Part shown: piece after piece, positions 52,404 through 61,584 of the stretch | Position numbering within the stretch: position 1 is the first letter of the stretch | How the letters are laid out: each line of letters starts with the position of its first letter | DNA from: Lachnospiraceae bacterium | GTDB taxonomy: Bacteria; Bacillota; Clostridia; Lachnospirales; Lachnospiraceae | Direction: 5' to 3' | Assembly: GCA_910575035.1 (NCBI GenBank) | Contig: CAJTDL010000007.1 | Coordinates: forward strand, 185,566 to 249,565 | DNA: 64,000 nucleotides | Notes under the pieces: model-generated | What the model saw: only the letters and a program-made list of their open reading frames with translations | What the model was told of the DNA's origin: nothing | Databases searched by the model: none | Translations under genes and position numbers: made by a program

Positions 52404-52904
52404 ATCTATACCACCTTTTACTCTTATAATATATAAAAGTCGAAATTTTAGTAACATAGCAATGCTACTATATATAATAAATTACTGAAATTTATAGATT
52501 TAAAACATTAAAAATAAGTAATATTGCTGATTTTATTTTTACAAAAAAATTATTTTAATAAAAGGACATTTACAGTCCACCATATTTGATAAAATAAAAA
52601 ATTAATGCTAAACATCAAAAAGTAAATTTATGAAAAATATACAATTCCATTACATGTCTTAATATAGGATTTTCAATTTTATAAAAAATAATAGTAGAAA
52701 AATTATATTCCAAATAGTATAATTGTATATATCAATGTTATAGTTTTATATTATATAATTGCAACAATTTTATATAATGGATAAAAAAGAACCTGGTAAA
52801 TATAACGGCAATATTTTTTCTGATAATTCCAGAGAAAGGACATATTCTGTCCATTCCATTTTCTATAATATTAGCATAAAATATACAGGAGGTATTTATT
52901 TTAA
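52404..52904. other. AT-rich spacer before the five-gene cassette
   Basis: No gene is seen. It is far more AT-rich than the core genome. TATAAT at 52864-52869 is a likely -10 for the WYL gene, but no good -35 is visible, which would suit an activated or tightly repressed promoter. Confidence 0.55.
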
Positions 52905-53852
52905 ATGGAAAATAACAGCAAGATAGCCCGGATACTTGATTTATACACAAAATTCCAGAACGGTGAAATTGTCCAAAAATCCGGCGAAGCCGACCGGTAC
53001 GGCGTGGACGAACGTTCCATCCGCCGAGACATCGATGATATCAGGAAGTATTTTGACCGGGATACTGTAAGCGGCAGCGGTACATCTTACAGGGTTATAT
53101 ATGACAGGGATGAAAAAGGATACCGGCTGGAACGGCTTTACGAGAAGAAACTTACCAATGCAGAAATTCTGGCTGTCTGCAAAATCCTTCTGGATGGGCG
53201 TGCTTTCACCAAACAACAGATGGATGCCATCCTCCATAAGCTGATCGACTGCTGCGTGCCGGAATGCAACCGGAGGCTTGTACAGAAATTGATTGCAAAC
53301 GAACAGTACCACTACATTGAGCCCCAGCATAAAGAAGAATTTCTGGACAGGCTGTGGACTGTGGGGCAGGCAATCCATAACCACCAGTATATTGAAATAT
53401 GTTATGGGCGCTTAAAGGATAAAAAAATGGTTACGAGAAAATTAAAGCCGGCAGCAATCATGTTTTCTGAGTTTTATTTCTATCTTGCAGCCTTTATCGA
53501 GAGTGAATCCACGCGGAAAGGGTTTGAAAATGCCGAAGATGCGTACCCGACAATTTACCGCATTGACCGTATTCGTAATATTACGATATTAAATGAGAGC
53601 TTTTACATTCCATACCGCGACCGTTTTGAGGAAGGCGAATTCCGCAAAAGGGTGCAGTTTATGTTCGGCGGAAGGCTTCAGCATATCAAGTTCAAGTATT
53701 CCGGCGTATCCGTGGAAGCTGTTTTGGACAGGCTTCCAACAGCAAAAGTCCTCTCTGAAGAGGACGGCGTTTATACGATTTCTGCCGAAGTATTTGGGAA
53801 AGGGATTGATATGTGGATACGGAGCCAGGGGGATGCGGTGGAGTTGTTATAA
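52905..53852 (+). CDS. WYL-domain transcriptional regulator
   Basis: A protein of 315 residues. N-terminal winged helix about 5-70 (ARILDLYTKFQNGEIVQKSGEADRYGVDERSIRRDIDDIRKYF). A WYL domain at about 150-225, where the pattern is IEICYGRLKDKKMVTRKLKP then FSEFYFYLAAFIE (FYFYLAAF instead of WYLxAY). A C-terminal WCX-like segment follows. AGGAGG lies twelve bases before the ATG. WYL proteins such as BrxR and CapW repress defence systems until phage infection; the gene leads a four-gene run of unusual proteins, 78 bp upstream, so it probably controls them. Ligand unknown. Confidence 0.88.
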   Translation: MENNSKIARILDLYTKFQNGEIVQKSGEADRYGVDERSIRRDIDDIRKYFDRDTVSGSGTSYRVIYDRDEKGYRLERLYEKKLTNAEILAVCKILLDGRAFTKQQMDAILHKLIDCCVPECNRRLVQKLIANEQYHYIEPQHKEEFLDRLWTVGQAIHNHQYIEICYGRLKDKKMVTRKLKPAAIMFSEFYFYLAAFIESESTRKGFENAEDAYPTIYRIDRIRNITILNESFYIPYRDRFEEGEFRKRVQFMFGGRLQHIKFKYSGVSVEAVLDRLPTAKVLSEEDGVYTISAEVFGKGIDMWIRSQGDAVELL

Positions 53853-53930
53853 CCGAAACTCAAAAATGCTTTAAACCCATGTTCTAATACAGTTCATACT
53901 ACAAAATGATGAAAGCGAGGGATATAGAAG

Positions 53931-55673
53931 ATGGCAACAGAAAATGCTATTCGCAAAAGCTCTGAACTATATGACAAGGCAATAGATTTTGATGAATTAG
54001 AACGCAGGTTAGAGGAAGACTTGGACTCACAACTTTTGGATTTGGACTTTCTCATCGAAGACAGGGAAAAAATCAATAATCCGGAAAGCTTAGGCGATAC
54101 TGTGATGAATGTCATCTGGGAACAATTCCTTAATCAGATAGCGGTTACCGCAGGGGAAGATTTTATCCAGGAAAACCGTGGCCTTACGCTGGATTTACGA
54201 AATAAAGCACATATTCAGGATGTAAATGATTTTGAAGGCCAGCAATATGCAGAACACAATGTTTATGTTGATTATAAGAAGAGGGGAGAGGAATATAGGG
54301 CTAATTTCTATACAGATCCAAATGAAAAGCCGCCAGCAAGATTGAAACAGGAACAGAGATATAATGAGAAAACAATGACTTGGGAAACATATGATGAGAT
54401 AGACGGCACATGGATAAAGTCCTTACGAAAAGGATATAGGGAACCTTACGACCAAGCTAGGCCAAAGGGAAATAAAACAATAAATAAGGACCATCAAATT
54501 AGTGAAGGAACTATCGTTAGGGATCCCGAGGCTGGAGCGTATATGGCCACAGAAGAAAAAGCAGCATTTGCAAATTCTGATGATAACTTAAATGATTTAG
54601 ATTCTGCCGCTAACCAGTCAAAGTCTGATCATGACGGGGAAAAGTGGCTGAAACACATAAGAACCGGGTCTAAAGGCAAGGGACAGACAAATGGGGAATA
54701 TTTTGGAATAGACGAAGAAGCATATATTGAAAAAGACAGGAAATCAAAAGAAGCATGGAAAAAGGAGAAGGAAAAGAAAAAGGATGAAAATATTGCATTA
54801 GGAAAACAGTCACAAAAAGAGGAAGCATTCCGAATAACTGGAAAAGCGCTTCAGGCAGTAATCATGCAGTTTCTCGCTGAACTTGTAAAAACAGTCATCT
54901 CAAAATTGGTTGCATGGATAAAATCAGGACAAAAAAATTTAGAATCATTTATCAGCCAGATAAAAGCCGCCATAACTTCCTTTGTTAGTGATATGAAAAA
55001 ACATGTATTGAACGCCAGAGATACACTGGTGACCACGATTGCGGCTTCCATCTTTGGCCCTATGATAAGAACCATAAAAAAAGCATTTACACTTATAAAA
55101 CAGGGAGTAAAGTCCATTAAGGAAGCCATTGATTACATAAAGAACCCACAAAACAGTAATAAGCCTGCTGGTGTGTTAATGCTTGAAGTAGGAAAAATTG
55201 TTATAGCTGGCGCAAGCGCTGCAGGTTCAATTATAGTTTCAGAACCAATCGAGAAAGGGTTAATGGCAATTCCTGTCTTTGCTATTGAAATTCCTTTGCT
55301 TGGAAGCCTTGCAAGCATTTTGGGCATGTTCATAGGGGGGCTGGTTTTTGGAATCATTGGTGCGCTTGCAATAAATCTGATTGACAAAGCTATCGCGAAA
55401 AAACAACTGTCAGATAATTCAAAAATGCAGATAGCAAAACGCAATGATATCATCCGTACGCAAGATACGGCAATTGTACTGCAGCAAGAGAAACTATACG
55501 CCACGAAAAAACATGTTTCAACAGCAATCAGCACAAGGAACAAAAAAGCGGGAGCATTTATAAAAGGTTTAATGACAGACGTTACCCAAGACGATTTTTA
55601 TGAAGAACTTCAGGCAAATGAGGATCCGCTTAAAGAAATCAATTTTTTTCTATCCCAAACACAGGAACCATAA
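53931..55673 (+). CDS. Large membrane protein with HNH-like motif
   Basis: A protein of 580 residues not matched to a named family. Charged helical N-terminus (1-180). At 186-241 the order KDHQIS (Asp187, His188), FANSDDNLND (Asn219) and AANQSKSD (Asn228), then WLKH, looks like the ββα-metal (HNH, DUF1524-like) nuclease motif. A coiled-coil, Lys-rich stretch at 265-300 follows, then amphipathic helices, and hydrophobic segments at about 414-437 and 443-485. The last 40 residues match the tail of the next protein. GAGGG precedes the ATG. The nuclease assignment rests on the spacing of four residues by eye; a pore or anchored effector is also possible. Confidence 0.7.
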   Translation: MATENAIRKSSELYDKAIDFDELERRLEEDLDSQLLDLDFLIEDREKINNPESLGDTVMNVIWEQFLNQIAVTAGEDFIQENRGLTLDLRNKAHIQDVNDFEGQQYAEHNVYVDYKKRGEEYRANFYTDPNEKPPARLKQEQRYNEKTMTWETYDEIDGTWIKSLRKGYREPYDQARPKGNKTINKDHQISEGTIVRDPEAGAYMATEEKAAFANSDDNLNDLDSAANQSKSDHDGEKWLKHIRTGSKGKGQTNGEYFGIDEEAYIEKDRKSKEAWKKEKEKKKDENIALGKQSQKEEAFRITGKALQAVIMQFLAELVKTVISKLVAWIKSGQKNLESFISQIKAAITSFVSDMKKHVLNARDTLVTTIAASIFGPMIRTIKKAFTLIKQGVKSIKEAIDYIKNPQNSNKPAGVLMLEVGKIVIAGASAAGSIIVSEPIEKGLMAIPVFAIEIPLLGSLASILGMFIGGLVFGIIGALAINLIDKAIAKKQLSDNSKMQIAKRNDIIRTQDTAIVLQQEKLYATKKHVSTAISTRNKKAGAFIKGLMTDVTQDDFYEELQANEDPLKEINFFLSQTQEP

Positions 55674-55691
55674 TAACAGGAGGATACACGA

Positions 55692-56069
55692 ATGAAGATA
55701 AAAGATTTGCTTGCCTTGATTGGCTTAGGCACACTGATAACCGGCGTTGCTGCCTTAATTCTGAAATCGCACGGAACCGCAAGTGATTGCTGTACAGATA
55801 CTGAAATGGAAGAACCCGTTGCAATGCCGCAAGATGATTCCCCTTCATCTGATGATGTAGGCAAGAAACCCATTAGCTTATCAGAAATCAAAGAACAGGC
55901 TTCGAAAACTATATCGCTAAAAAATCAGAAAGCATCAAAGGTAATAAAAAAAGTAGCAGATAATGTTTTTCATAGTGATTTCTATGAAAATTTGGAAGCA
56001 AACGAAAAAGAATTAGATAACATCAATGACATGTTATTACAAACACAGACGGAGGAAAAACATGAGTAA
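55692..56069 (+). CDS. Small membrane-anchored protein with shared C-terminal tail
   Basis: A protein of 125 residues: an N-terminal membrane helix (LLALIGLGTLITGVAALIL), two adjacent Cys (33-34), an acidic linker rich in Asp, Ser and Pro, then a helical tail 79-120 (KASKVIKKVAD, SDFYENLEANE, INDMLLQTQ). The tail is about half identical to residues 539-578 of the preceding protein. AGGAGG precedes the ATG. The gap to the upstream gene is 18 bp; the stop overlaps the next start. No known family is recognised; the tail suggests a common partner, for which the AAA+ protein is the obvious candidate. Confidence 0.72.
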   Translation: MKIKDLLALIGLGTLITGVAALILKSHGTASDCCTDTEMEEPVAMPQDDSPSSDDVGKKPISLSEIKEQASKTISLKNQKASKVIKKVADNVFHSDFYENLEANEKELDNINDMLLQTQTEEKHE

Positions 56070-56607
56070 ATATACAGTGACAAACTATGATTTTGAAAAT
56101 GCAAAGCAGCATATCCGAGAGTTTTCTGAACAAGCTCCAATCTCCCTTGAGCTTTCATCTGTTGATGAACATGGAGGCTTTTTAGACTTATTTGACCACC
56201 AGGTAACAGGGAAGGAATTCAATAATCTGGTAACGCAACTTCAAGACCGCCTTATGCATATCAATCAACGCGAAGACCAAGTTTCTAAAGAATTTGGCCA
56301 GGTTTATAATGCGCTTGAAAGCTTGAACGAAGACTATATAGAAGGGATTGTCGCTGCTATGATAACGGCTCATGAAGCCGATTCTAAAGCCAAAGCTGTC
56401 GAGACAAGCCTTGGAAAAACAAATGCAACATTGGGAAATTTTTTTCAATACCAAACAGAACAGAACCAGAAATTTAGCCAATCTGGGTTATATGATTATG
56501 ACAGAGCTATTTACAACTCCAAACTTAAAACAGCGTATTGTTTGGCCGGAGGCGCCATAGCCCTTACCATACTTCAATTCATTTTAAACATGATTGGAAT
56601 TATATAA
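56062..56607 (+). CDS. Tail-anchored protein of unknown function
   Basis: A protein of 181 residues. ATG at 56062 has ACGGAGG nearby and overlaps the upstream stop by eight bases. Residues 5-60 are mixed; residues 60-150 are helical and coiled-coil-like (LVTQLQDRLMHINQREDQVSKEF). The C-terminus (about 155-181, TAYCLAGGAIALTILQFILN) is a single membrane helix. It ends at the membrane with its head domain in the cytoplasm, and its stop overlaps the AAA+ start (TAATG), so the two are translated together. No family is recognised. Confidence 0.72.
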   Translation: MSKYTVTNYDFENAKQHIREFSEQAPISLELSSVDEHGGFLDLFDHQVTGKEFNNLVTQLQDRLMHINQREDQVSKEFGQVYNALESLNEDYIEGIVAAMITAHEADSKAKAVETSLGKTNATLGNFFQYQTEQNQKFSQSGLYDYDRAIYNSKLKTAYCLAGGAIALTILQFILNMIGII

Positions 56608-57719
56608 TGAGCAATAAATACCAAGAGGAATTTCTGGATTACGCCTCAAAATTAGATGCATTGTCTGGACAAAATGCAGAAGTTACAAAATGCGCCTTAG
56701 ATATTGTGCAAGGACAAGACGAAGCCGCTACAGAGATGTTTCAGAAGATATCAAAGCTTACAAATTCAGGCAGGCACACAAAACAAATGACACAAATTGC
56801 AATTGCCTTAAAAGACAGCTTGCTGCGATATTATGGTTACATAAAAATATCTGATATTTGCAATCCAAAGCAAATAGAAACGGATTCACGGACTTTATCA
56901 GAACTGTTAGATGAACTGAATGGATTAGTTGGCTTAAACAATGTAAAAGCTCAGGTAAATGATTTGATTATCTATCAGAAAGTACAGAAAATGCGTGAAG
57001 AACAGGGTTTATATGCTGAAAAAAATACACTTCATCTTGCCTTTATGGGAAATCCCGGAACGGGAAAAACAACGGTTGCAAGGATTGTTGGGCGTATTTA
57101 CAAACAAATAGGACTTCTCTCAAAAGGACATTTTATGGAAGTCGCCAGGACAGACCTGATTGCCGGATACCAAGGGCAGACTGCGCTTAAAGTAAAAAAG
57201 GTAATCGAACGTGCCAAAGGCGGGGTACTATTTATTGATGAGGCATACAGTATCACGGAAAATGAAAACACAGATTCTTATGGCAGGGAATGCCTCACAG
57301 AATTAACAAAGGCTTTAGAAGATTATAGAGATGATTTAGTAGTAATTGTAGCCGGCTATACAGAACCCATGGAATTATTTTTTAATTCTAATCCCGGTTT
57401 GAAATCGCGTTTTAATACATTCCTATATTTTGATGACTATAACGTGGATGAGCTTTACGATATCTTGAAAACAATCTGCCAGAAAAACAATTATATGCTC
57501 AATGAAAATGCGGCTCGGAAAGCAAGGGAAATATTAGGGCATCAAGTTTTAGGTAAAGAAGAACATTTTGCAAATGGCCGTCTGGCCAGAAATCTATATG
57601 ATGATTTAACCATGAATCATGCCAGAAGAATCATTGCAATTGACAACCCCAGTTATAAAGAATTATCCGAAATTACGGAAGATGATTTATCGTCTCTCCA
57701 TTTCGACAGGCTGCCTTGA
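56607..57719 (+). CDS. CbbX/SpoVK-type AAA+ ATPase
   Basis: A protein of 370 residues. The N-terminal 100 residues are a helical region. ELNGLVGLNNVKAQVNDLI at about 103 marks the start of the CbbX/SpoVK AAA+ core. Walker A is GNPGTGKTT (148-156), Walker B GVLFIDEA (206-213), sensor 1 lies in VVIVAGYTEPM, and an arginine finger is in NPGLKSRFN (Arg268). The sensor 2 region GRLARNL is seen near 330. Members act as remodelling motors (CbbX on Rubisco, EccA in type VII secretion). The start at 56607 is coupled to the upstream stop. It closes the cassette and is followed at once by a terminator. Confidence 0.9.
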   Translation: MSNKYQEEFLDYASKLDALSGQNAEVTKCALDIVQGQDEAATEMFQKISKLTNSGRHTKQMTQIAIALKDSLLRYYGYIKISDICNPKQIETDSRTLSELLDELNGLVGLNNVKAQVNDLIIYQKVQKMREEQGLYAEKNTLHLAFMGNPGTGKTTVARIVGRIYKQIGLLSKGHFMEVARTDLIAGYQGQTALKVKKVIERAKGGVLFIDEAYSITENENTDSYGRECLTELTKALEDYRDDLVVIVAGYTEPMELFFNSNPGLKSRFNTFLYFDDYNVDELYDILKTICQKNNYMLNENAARKAREILGHQVLGKEEHFANGRLARNLYDDLTMNHARRIIAIDNPSYKELSEITEDDLSSLHFDRLP

Positions 57720-57747
57720 CACTCTAATCAAGGCGGCCTCTTTTTAT
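57708..57747 (+). terminator. Terminator of the five-gene cassette
   Basis: AGGCTGCCTTGA pairs with TCAAGGCGGCCT (one wobble or mismatch), followed by CTTTTT. The stem begins inside the final codons of the AAA+ gene. Confidence 0.85.
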
Positions 57748-57952
57748 GATTTTTTCTTCTCCTATCCACCAGCATCCAAAGTATCTCCTCCTGGACAAGC
57801 TGCGTGCCATTGACTTCCTTCACCATCCCTGCCAGCCCATTTTGAGCTGTTTAGTTAAAAAAATACACCACTTTACAACTTTTTGAAAAATAAAATAACG
57901 CACAAGGCACTTTCTAATGTATAAGTTTGCATAACAACCTATACGAAAGAGA

Positions 57953-59016
57953 GTGACCTTGTACGTCAGACTTATTATACAACGAAAACAACTTGAAATG
58001 TATGGCTGTCCTCATTGCGGAAAGTTAAAATTCGTCCCTTTCCGCTGCCACAGCCGCTTCTGCCCTACCTGCAGTAACTTATACGCCATGCAGCGCACTG
58101 CCTCCATGTCCTTTAAACTCGTCAATGTCACCCACCGCCACTGTGTTTTCACCATTGACAAACAGCTCTGGGATTTCTTCCTGGATGACCGCTCCCTCCT
58201 TGACTGTCTGTTCCATGCCATAAACAGTGTTATCCCCCGCATGTTTTTTAAGCAGAATAAATCCATGAACTTCACACCCGGCTTATCATGGTACTCCACA
58301 CCTTTGGCAGAGACCTGAAATGGAACCCGCATATCCACTGTCTCATTTCAGAAGGCAGCTACAGCGACAACGGTTTCTGGCGTAATATCAGCCACTTTAA
58401 CTACACCTTCCCCCGCAATGCTTTCCGTACCGGCCTTCTGAATAAAATGGAATCCAAAATCGGCCACTCTTTCAAAAAGGTGAAAGCACTCTGTTACCGG
58501 GAACACAAGGAAGGGTTCTATGTCTATGCAAAACCAAACAAATGTGATCCCAAAACCGTGGTAAAATATGTCGGGCGTTATCTCGGACGACCCGTGATCG
58601 CCACTTCCCGGATTGATAAATATGATGGTGGCTTTGTCACTTTCCATTACAGCCGGCATGAAGATAACAAATATGTGGAAGAAACACTTCCTGTTATGGA
58701 ATTCATTGAACGCTTGATCCGCCATATCCCCGAAAAGCATTACAAAATGATTCGTTATGGCGGCATTTATGCAAGGCACCGGGAGATTGACAAAAAACCC
58801 CACAGAGCCATCTCCTGTGAAAAACATCATATTTACAGAAGTTTTAACCAATGGCGTACCGCCATCCTTTCTTCTTTTGGTTATGACCCCTTAAAGTGTG
58901 AATGTGGTACAGCCATGCTGTTTTTAGAACTTTACTTTAACCACAAACGTGTTCCTCTGGAAGAAATATACGGGAAAGCCATGTCCCGTTCCCGTGGAAG
59001 GAAGTCACCTGCATGA
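57953..59016 (+). pseudogene. IS91-family transposase, frameshifted
   Basis: Two frames give one protein. The first (GTG at 57953) has the N-terminal zinc finger (CPHCGKLKFVPFRCHSRFCPTCSN) and runs to 58318. The second takes over near 58285 with VLHTFGRDLKWNPHIHCLISEG, where PHIHCL is the HUH metal motif, and ends at 59016 with the Tyr-bearing KTVVKYVGRYLGRP and CECG in a C-terminal finger. The junction shows a single-base shift between NFTPG and VLHTF. It could be a dead gene or a translational frameshift; the first is more likely. Confidence 0.8.
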
Positions 59017-59067
59017 CTTTCACATATCCGATTCCTATGATATACTCCTTTTAAAGGAGGCTGCCTT

Positions 59068-59352
59068 ATGTTATTTGATAAGCTCTATATTACATCGGTT
59101 GTGCTGAAGGATGCTTTCTTTACATATTATGGGAAATTCATCCCGCCCAAAGTAATTGTGGAACAGTTCCATGCGGAGGGTGTCCTGGAAGAGGAGCCAA
59201 ATTCAAAAGGCTTCCAAAAGAACCTGGACGGCCGGAAGCATTACGTTATTAACCTAAAGATACTGATACATTATCTTTTAAGACATGGCTACCAGGTTTC
59301 AGAGGAGATGAAGAAAAGGTTCTACCCGCACAATATGCCAAATACCTTCTGA
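59068..59352 (+). CDS. Small protein inside the IS91-like element
   Basis: A protein of 94 residues, starting MLFDKLYITSVVLKDAFFTY. AAAGGAGG is well placed before the ATG. The sequence has no recognised domain; the middle (HAEGVLEEEPNSKGFQKNL) is charged and the last part is helical. It lies 51 bp after the transposase end on the same strand, so it may be a passenger or accessory gene of the element. Confidence 0.6.
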   Translation: MLFDKLYITSVVLKDAFFTYYGKFIPPKVIVEQFHAEGVLEEEPNSKGFQKNLDGRKHYVINLKILIHYLLRHGYQVSEEMKKRFYPHNMPNTF

Positions 59353-59534
59353 CAGCCTTGAAAGCCTTTATTTTCAAGAGCTTTTCCGGATGAAAATTCT
59401 CATCTCGGATTTTTGCTAGTTTATAATAAAATTATTTTGTAGAACTTTTGTAGAATTTTATAGAAAACGGGCGCGCCACCTATGTTGTAAATTCCTAAAG
59501 ATGTGTTATAATTCAATTAAGCAAAGGAGTTGTT

Positions 59535-60390
59535 ATGGAAGATACGAAAATACAATGGCATCCAGGATTTGTCGCTGCTATGAACTTGGAGTTTAAGGAA
59601 AACAGGGATGACCTGATATTTGAGAAAGAATATAACCTGAACACAAAACCGCTGGAAACCGATCTGCTGATTATCAAAAAGAATCCGGCTGCCCGACTGG
59701 TAAACGAAATCGGAAAGTTCTTCCGAGGGCATAATATCATGGAATACAAATCTCCCGAGGATGAACTGAACATCAACATATTTTATAAAGTGCAGGGATA
59801 TGCCTGTATTTATAAGGCCGCAGGGACTGCATCTTCCGGAATAAATGAAGATGATATAACAACAACGATTATCCGGGAGGGAAAACCGATGGGGCTTTTC
59901 AAACACCTTTCCGGGAAAGGATTTGAGGTAACTTGTTCCTGCAAAGGAATATACCGTATCCATACAGGCAGCCTCTTCCCTTTACAAATTATTGCAACAA
60001 AGGAATTGGAGGGAGATGAGCATGTCTGGTTAAGATCCCTTTCCGAAAAACTACAAAAGGAAGATGTAAAACAATTATTGAAACGTATAAGCGAGCTGAC
60101 AGGAGACTTTGACAAAGAAATGGCGGATTCCGTCCTGAAAATCAGCATAGACGCAAACAGACAGCTTATTTAAGGAAATGATGGAGGATGAGAGCATGTA
60201 TGAATCATTGATGGAACTTATGGAGCCACGGTTAGCCATGAGAGATAAAATGAAAATGGAAGAAGGGATGCAGCAAGGACAGAAAATAACTGCTATCCGC
60301 ATGTTACAATCTGGCAGATACACGTTGGACGAGATTGCTGATATATCAGGGCTTTCTCTGAAAGAAATAAAAATGTTGGAAGAAATTTGA
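59535..60390 (+). pseudogene. Rpn-like PD-(D/E)XK gene, copy 2, frameshifted
   Basis: Nearly identical to the intact copy at 50971. One extra T in the run at about 60169-60171 (CAGCTTATTT in place of CAGCTTATT) makes a TAA after residue 212. The rest continues in another frame from 60178 to 60390. The copy also lacks the GMRQ repeat part of the tail (12 bp). The nuclease core is still encoded, so a 212-residue product without its C-terminal tail could be made. Confidence 0.9.
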
Positions 60391-60605
60391 AGCAACTTTA
60401 AAAACATCTTTCCAGCAAATGATAAAGGATAAGAATATTGCCCTCCCTGTTTGATACAATAGCATCGCAACAATTTCAACAAATTCTGCGAATCAGTAAA
60501 CCAGAACAGTTACAAATGCAGGAAGCTTTATGCCGAAAAAGCCTCCTGCATTTTTGATACGCCAAATGAAAATACGCCAAATGAAACCATCCCACAGACA
60601 TGCCC

Positions 60606-60973
60606 TTATTCTGTTCTGCCTGCAGCAACCTGTTCTTCTGTATTCATCTGAAACGCCTCCAGCATCAGTTCTATGCTTGATTCCACGAGCCGCCGTTCCT
60701 TCGGGATAATTTCCGGAGGCAGATGGAAAGATCCAGTGGTTCTACCTCTCTGTCCAACCCCATCAACAGAAAATCGCTGGATACAGAAAGAGATTCGCAA
60801 ATCCTAACCAGCGTGGGGATGGAGGTCCCGACAACGCCCCTCTCAAGGTCGGAAACATACTGTATCGTTACATCCAGCTTTTCCGCTAATTTCTCTTGTG
60901 TATATCCGGAAGCGTTTCTGGCCTGCCGAACACGCTCGCCTATACAAATATTTAATTCTTTTCGTACTCTCAT
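60606..60973 (-). pseudogene. XRE-family regulator, copy 2, frameshifted
   Basis: Corresponds to the intact gene at 52035-52403. Loss of one G near 60703 (TTCGGGAT in place of TTCGGGGAT) changes the frame after residue about 87, giving KLSRRNGGSWNQA and a stop. The helix-turn-helix part is intact, so a truncated DNA-binding product may still be made. Start at 60973. Confidence 0.88.
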
Positions 60974-61000
60974 ATCTATACTGCCTTTTACTCTTATAAA

Positions 61001-61132
61001 ACACCACTTTACAACTTTTTGAAAAATAAAATAACGCACAAGGCACTTTCTAATGTATAAGTTTGCATAACAACCTATACGAAAGAGAGTGACCTTGTAC
61101 GTCAGACTTATTATACAATGAAAACAACTTGA
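61001..61132 (+). repeat. Orphan left end of the IS91-like element
   Basis: About 132 bp, one mismatch by eye with 57865-57996, including the GTG start region of the transposase, then unrelated sequence. It abuts the right end of direct repeat copy 2. Confidence 0.85.
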
Positions 61133-61220
61133 TTGGTAGGCTATACCATTATTTTTATATTAAAACTTTTTCTGCACCGACTATAGAAACGCTTTTTTAT
61201 TGGTTTTATCTATATTGTCT

Positions 61221-61440
61221 ATGAAGTCTGCGGATTCCATCCGCTCATTATACAGGCATATTTTATCAAGAATTACTGAAAAATCCCTGAATGCATTTTA
61301 CTATGCATATTCCTATGTAAGCTGTTATAGGAATGTAATAATGAAATTTGTTGTTCGAGTAACAGTACAGGCAGGTAATATCCATCCATATTTAGTGTGT
61401 CAAAAACATTCGTTTTTGGTACACTTATATGAAGCATAAT
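61221..61440 (+). pseudogene. Transposase N-terminal fragment, possibly IS4-like
   Basis: The short frame has SLYRHILSRITEKSLNAFYYAYSY, which resembles the N-terminal part of Lachnospiraceae IS4-type transposases, then loses likeness and stops. It is a remnant at best. Confidence 0.35.
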
Positions 61441-61491
61441 ACAAAGGGTGTCACTGGTTTGGCATCCTCTTATATATAATAAAGAATATCG

Positions 61492-61520
61492 TTGTGAAGA
61501 ATCAAAAGATGTGCTATAAT
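61492..61520 (+). promoter_or_regulatory. Promoter of the holin-like toxin gene
   Basis: TTGTGA (61492-61497), 17 bp, TATAAT (61515-61520). Confidence 0.7.
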
Positions 61521-61584
61521 TTCAAAAGAGCAACCGTGTTACAGGGTGTGTTGACCTCATTCTAAAGAGAATGGGGGTGATGCT

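Larger units (their letters stand above)
50802..52429. repeat. Long direct repeat, copy 1 (Rpn plus XRE module)
   Basis: About 1.63 kb shared with 59378-60999 at high identity by eye. It starts at GAGCTTTCCGGATGAAAATT and ends at TTTTACTCTTATAA. It carries an intact nuclease gene and an intact divergent regulator. Confidence 0.9.
57865..59377 (+). mobile_element. IS91-like rolling-circle insertion element
   Basis: The left end ACACCACTTTACAACTTTT begins at 57865 and is repeated for about 132 bp at 61001-61132. The element holds a frameshifted HUH transposase and a small extra gene, and ends near a CTTGAAA..TTTTCAAG hairpin (about 59358-59380), as expected of an oriIS/terIS end. The right limit is approximate. 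Confidence 0.65.
59378..60999. repeat. Long direct repeat, copy 2
   Basis: The second copy of the Rpn/XRE module in the same orientation as 50802-52429, with scattered substitutions and two gene-breaking indels. Its right end stops exactly where the IS91-like end sequence begins at 61001. Confidence 0.9.

Noticed and set aside
57756..57850. Short minus-strand frame starting MVKEVNGTQLVQEE after the cassette
   Set aside because: Only about 32 codons, no ribosome site, and it runs into the cassette terminator.
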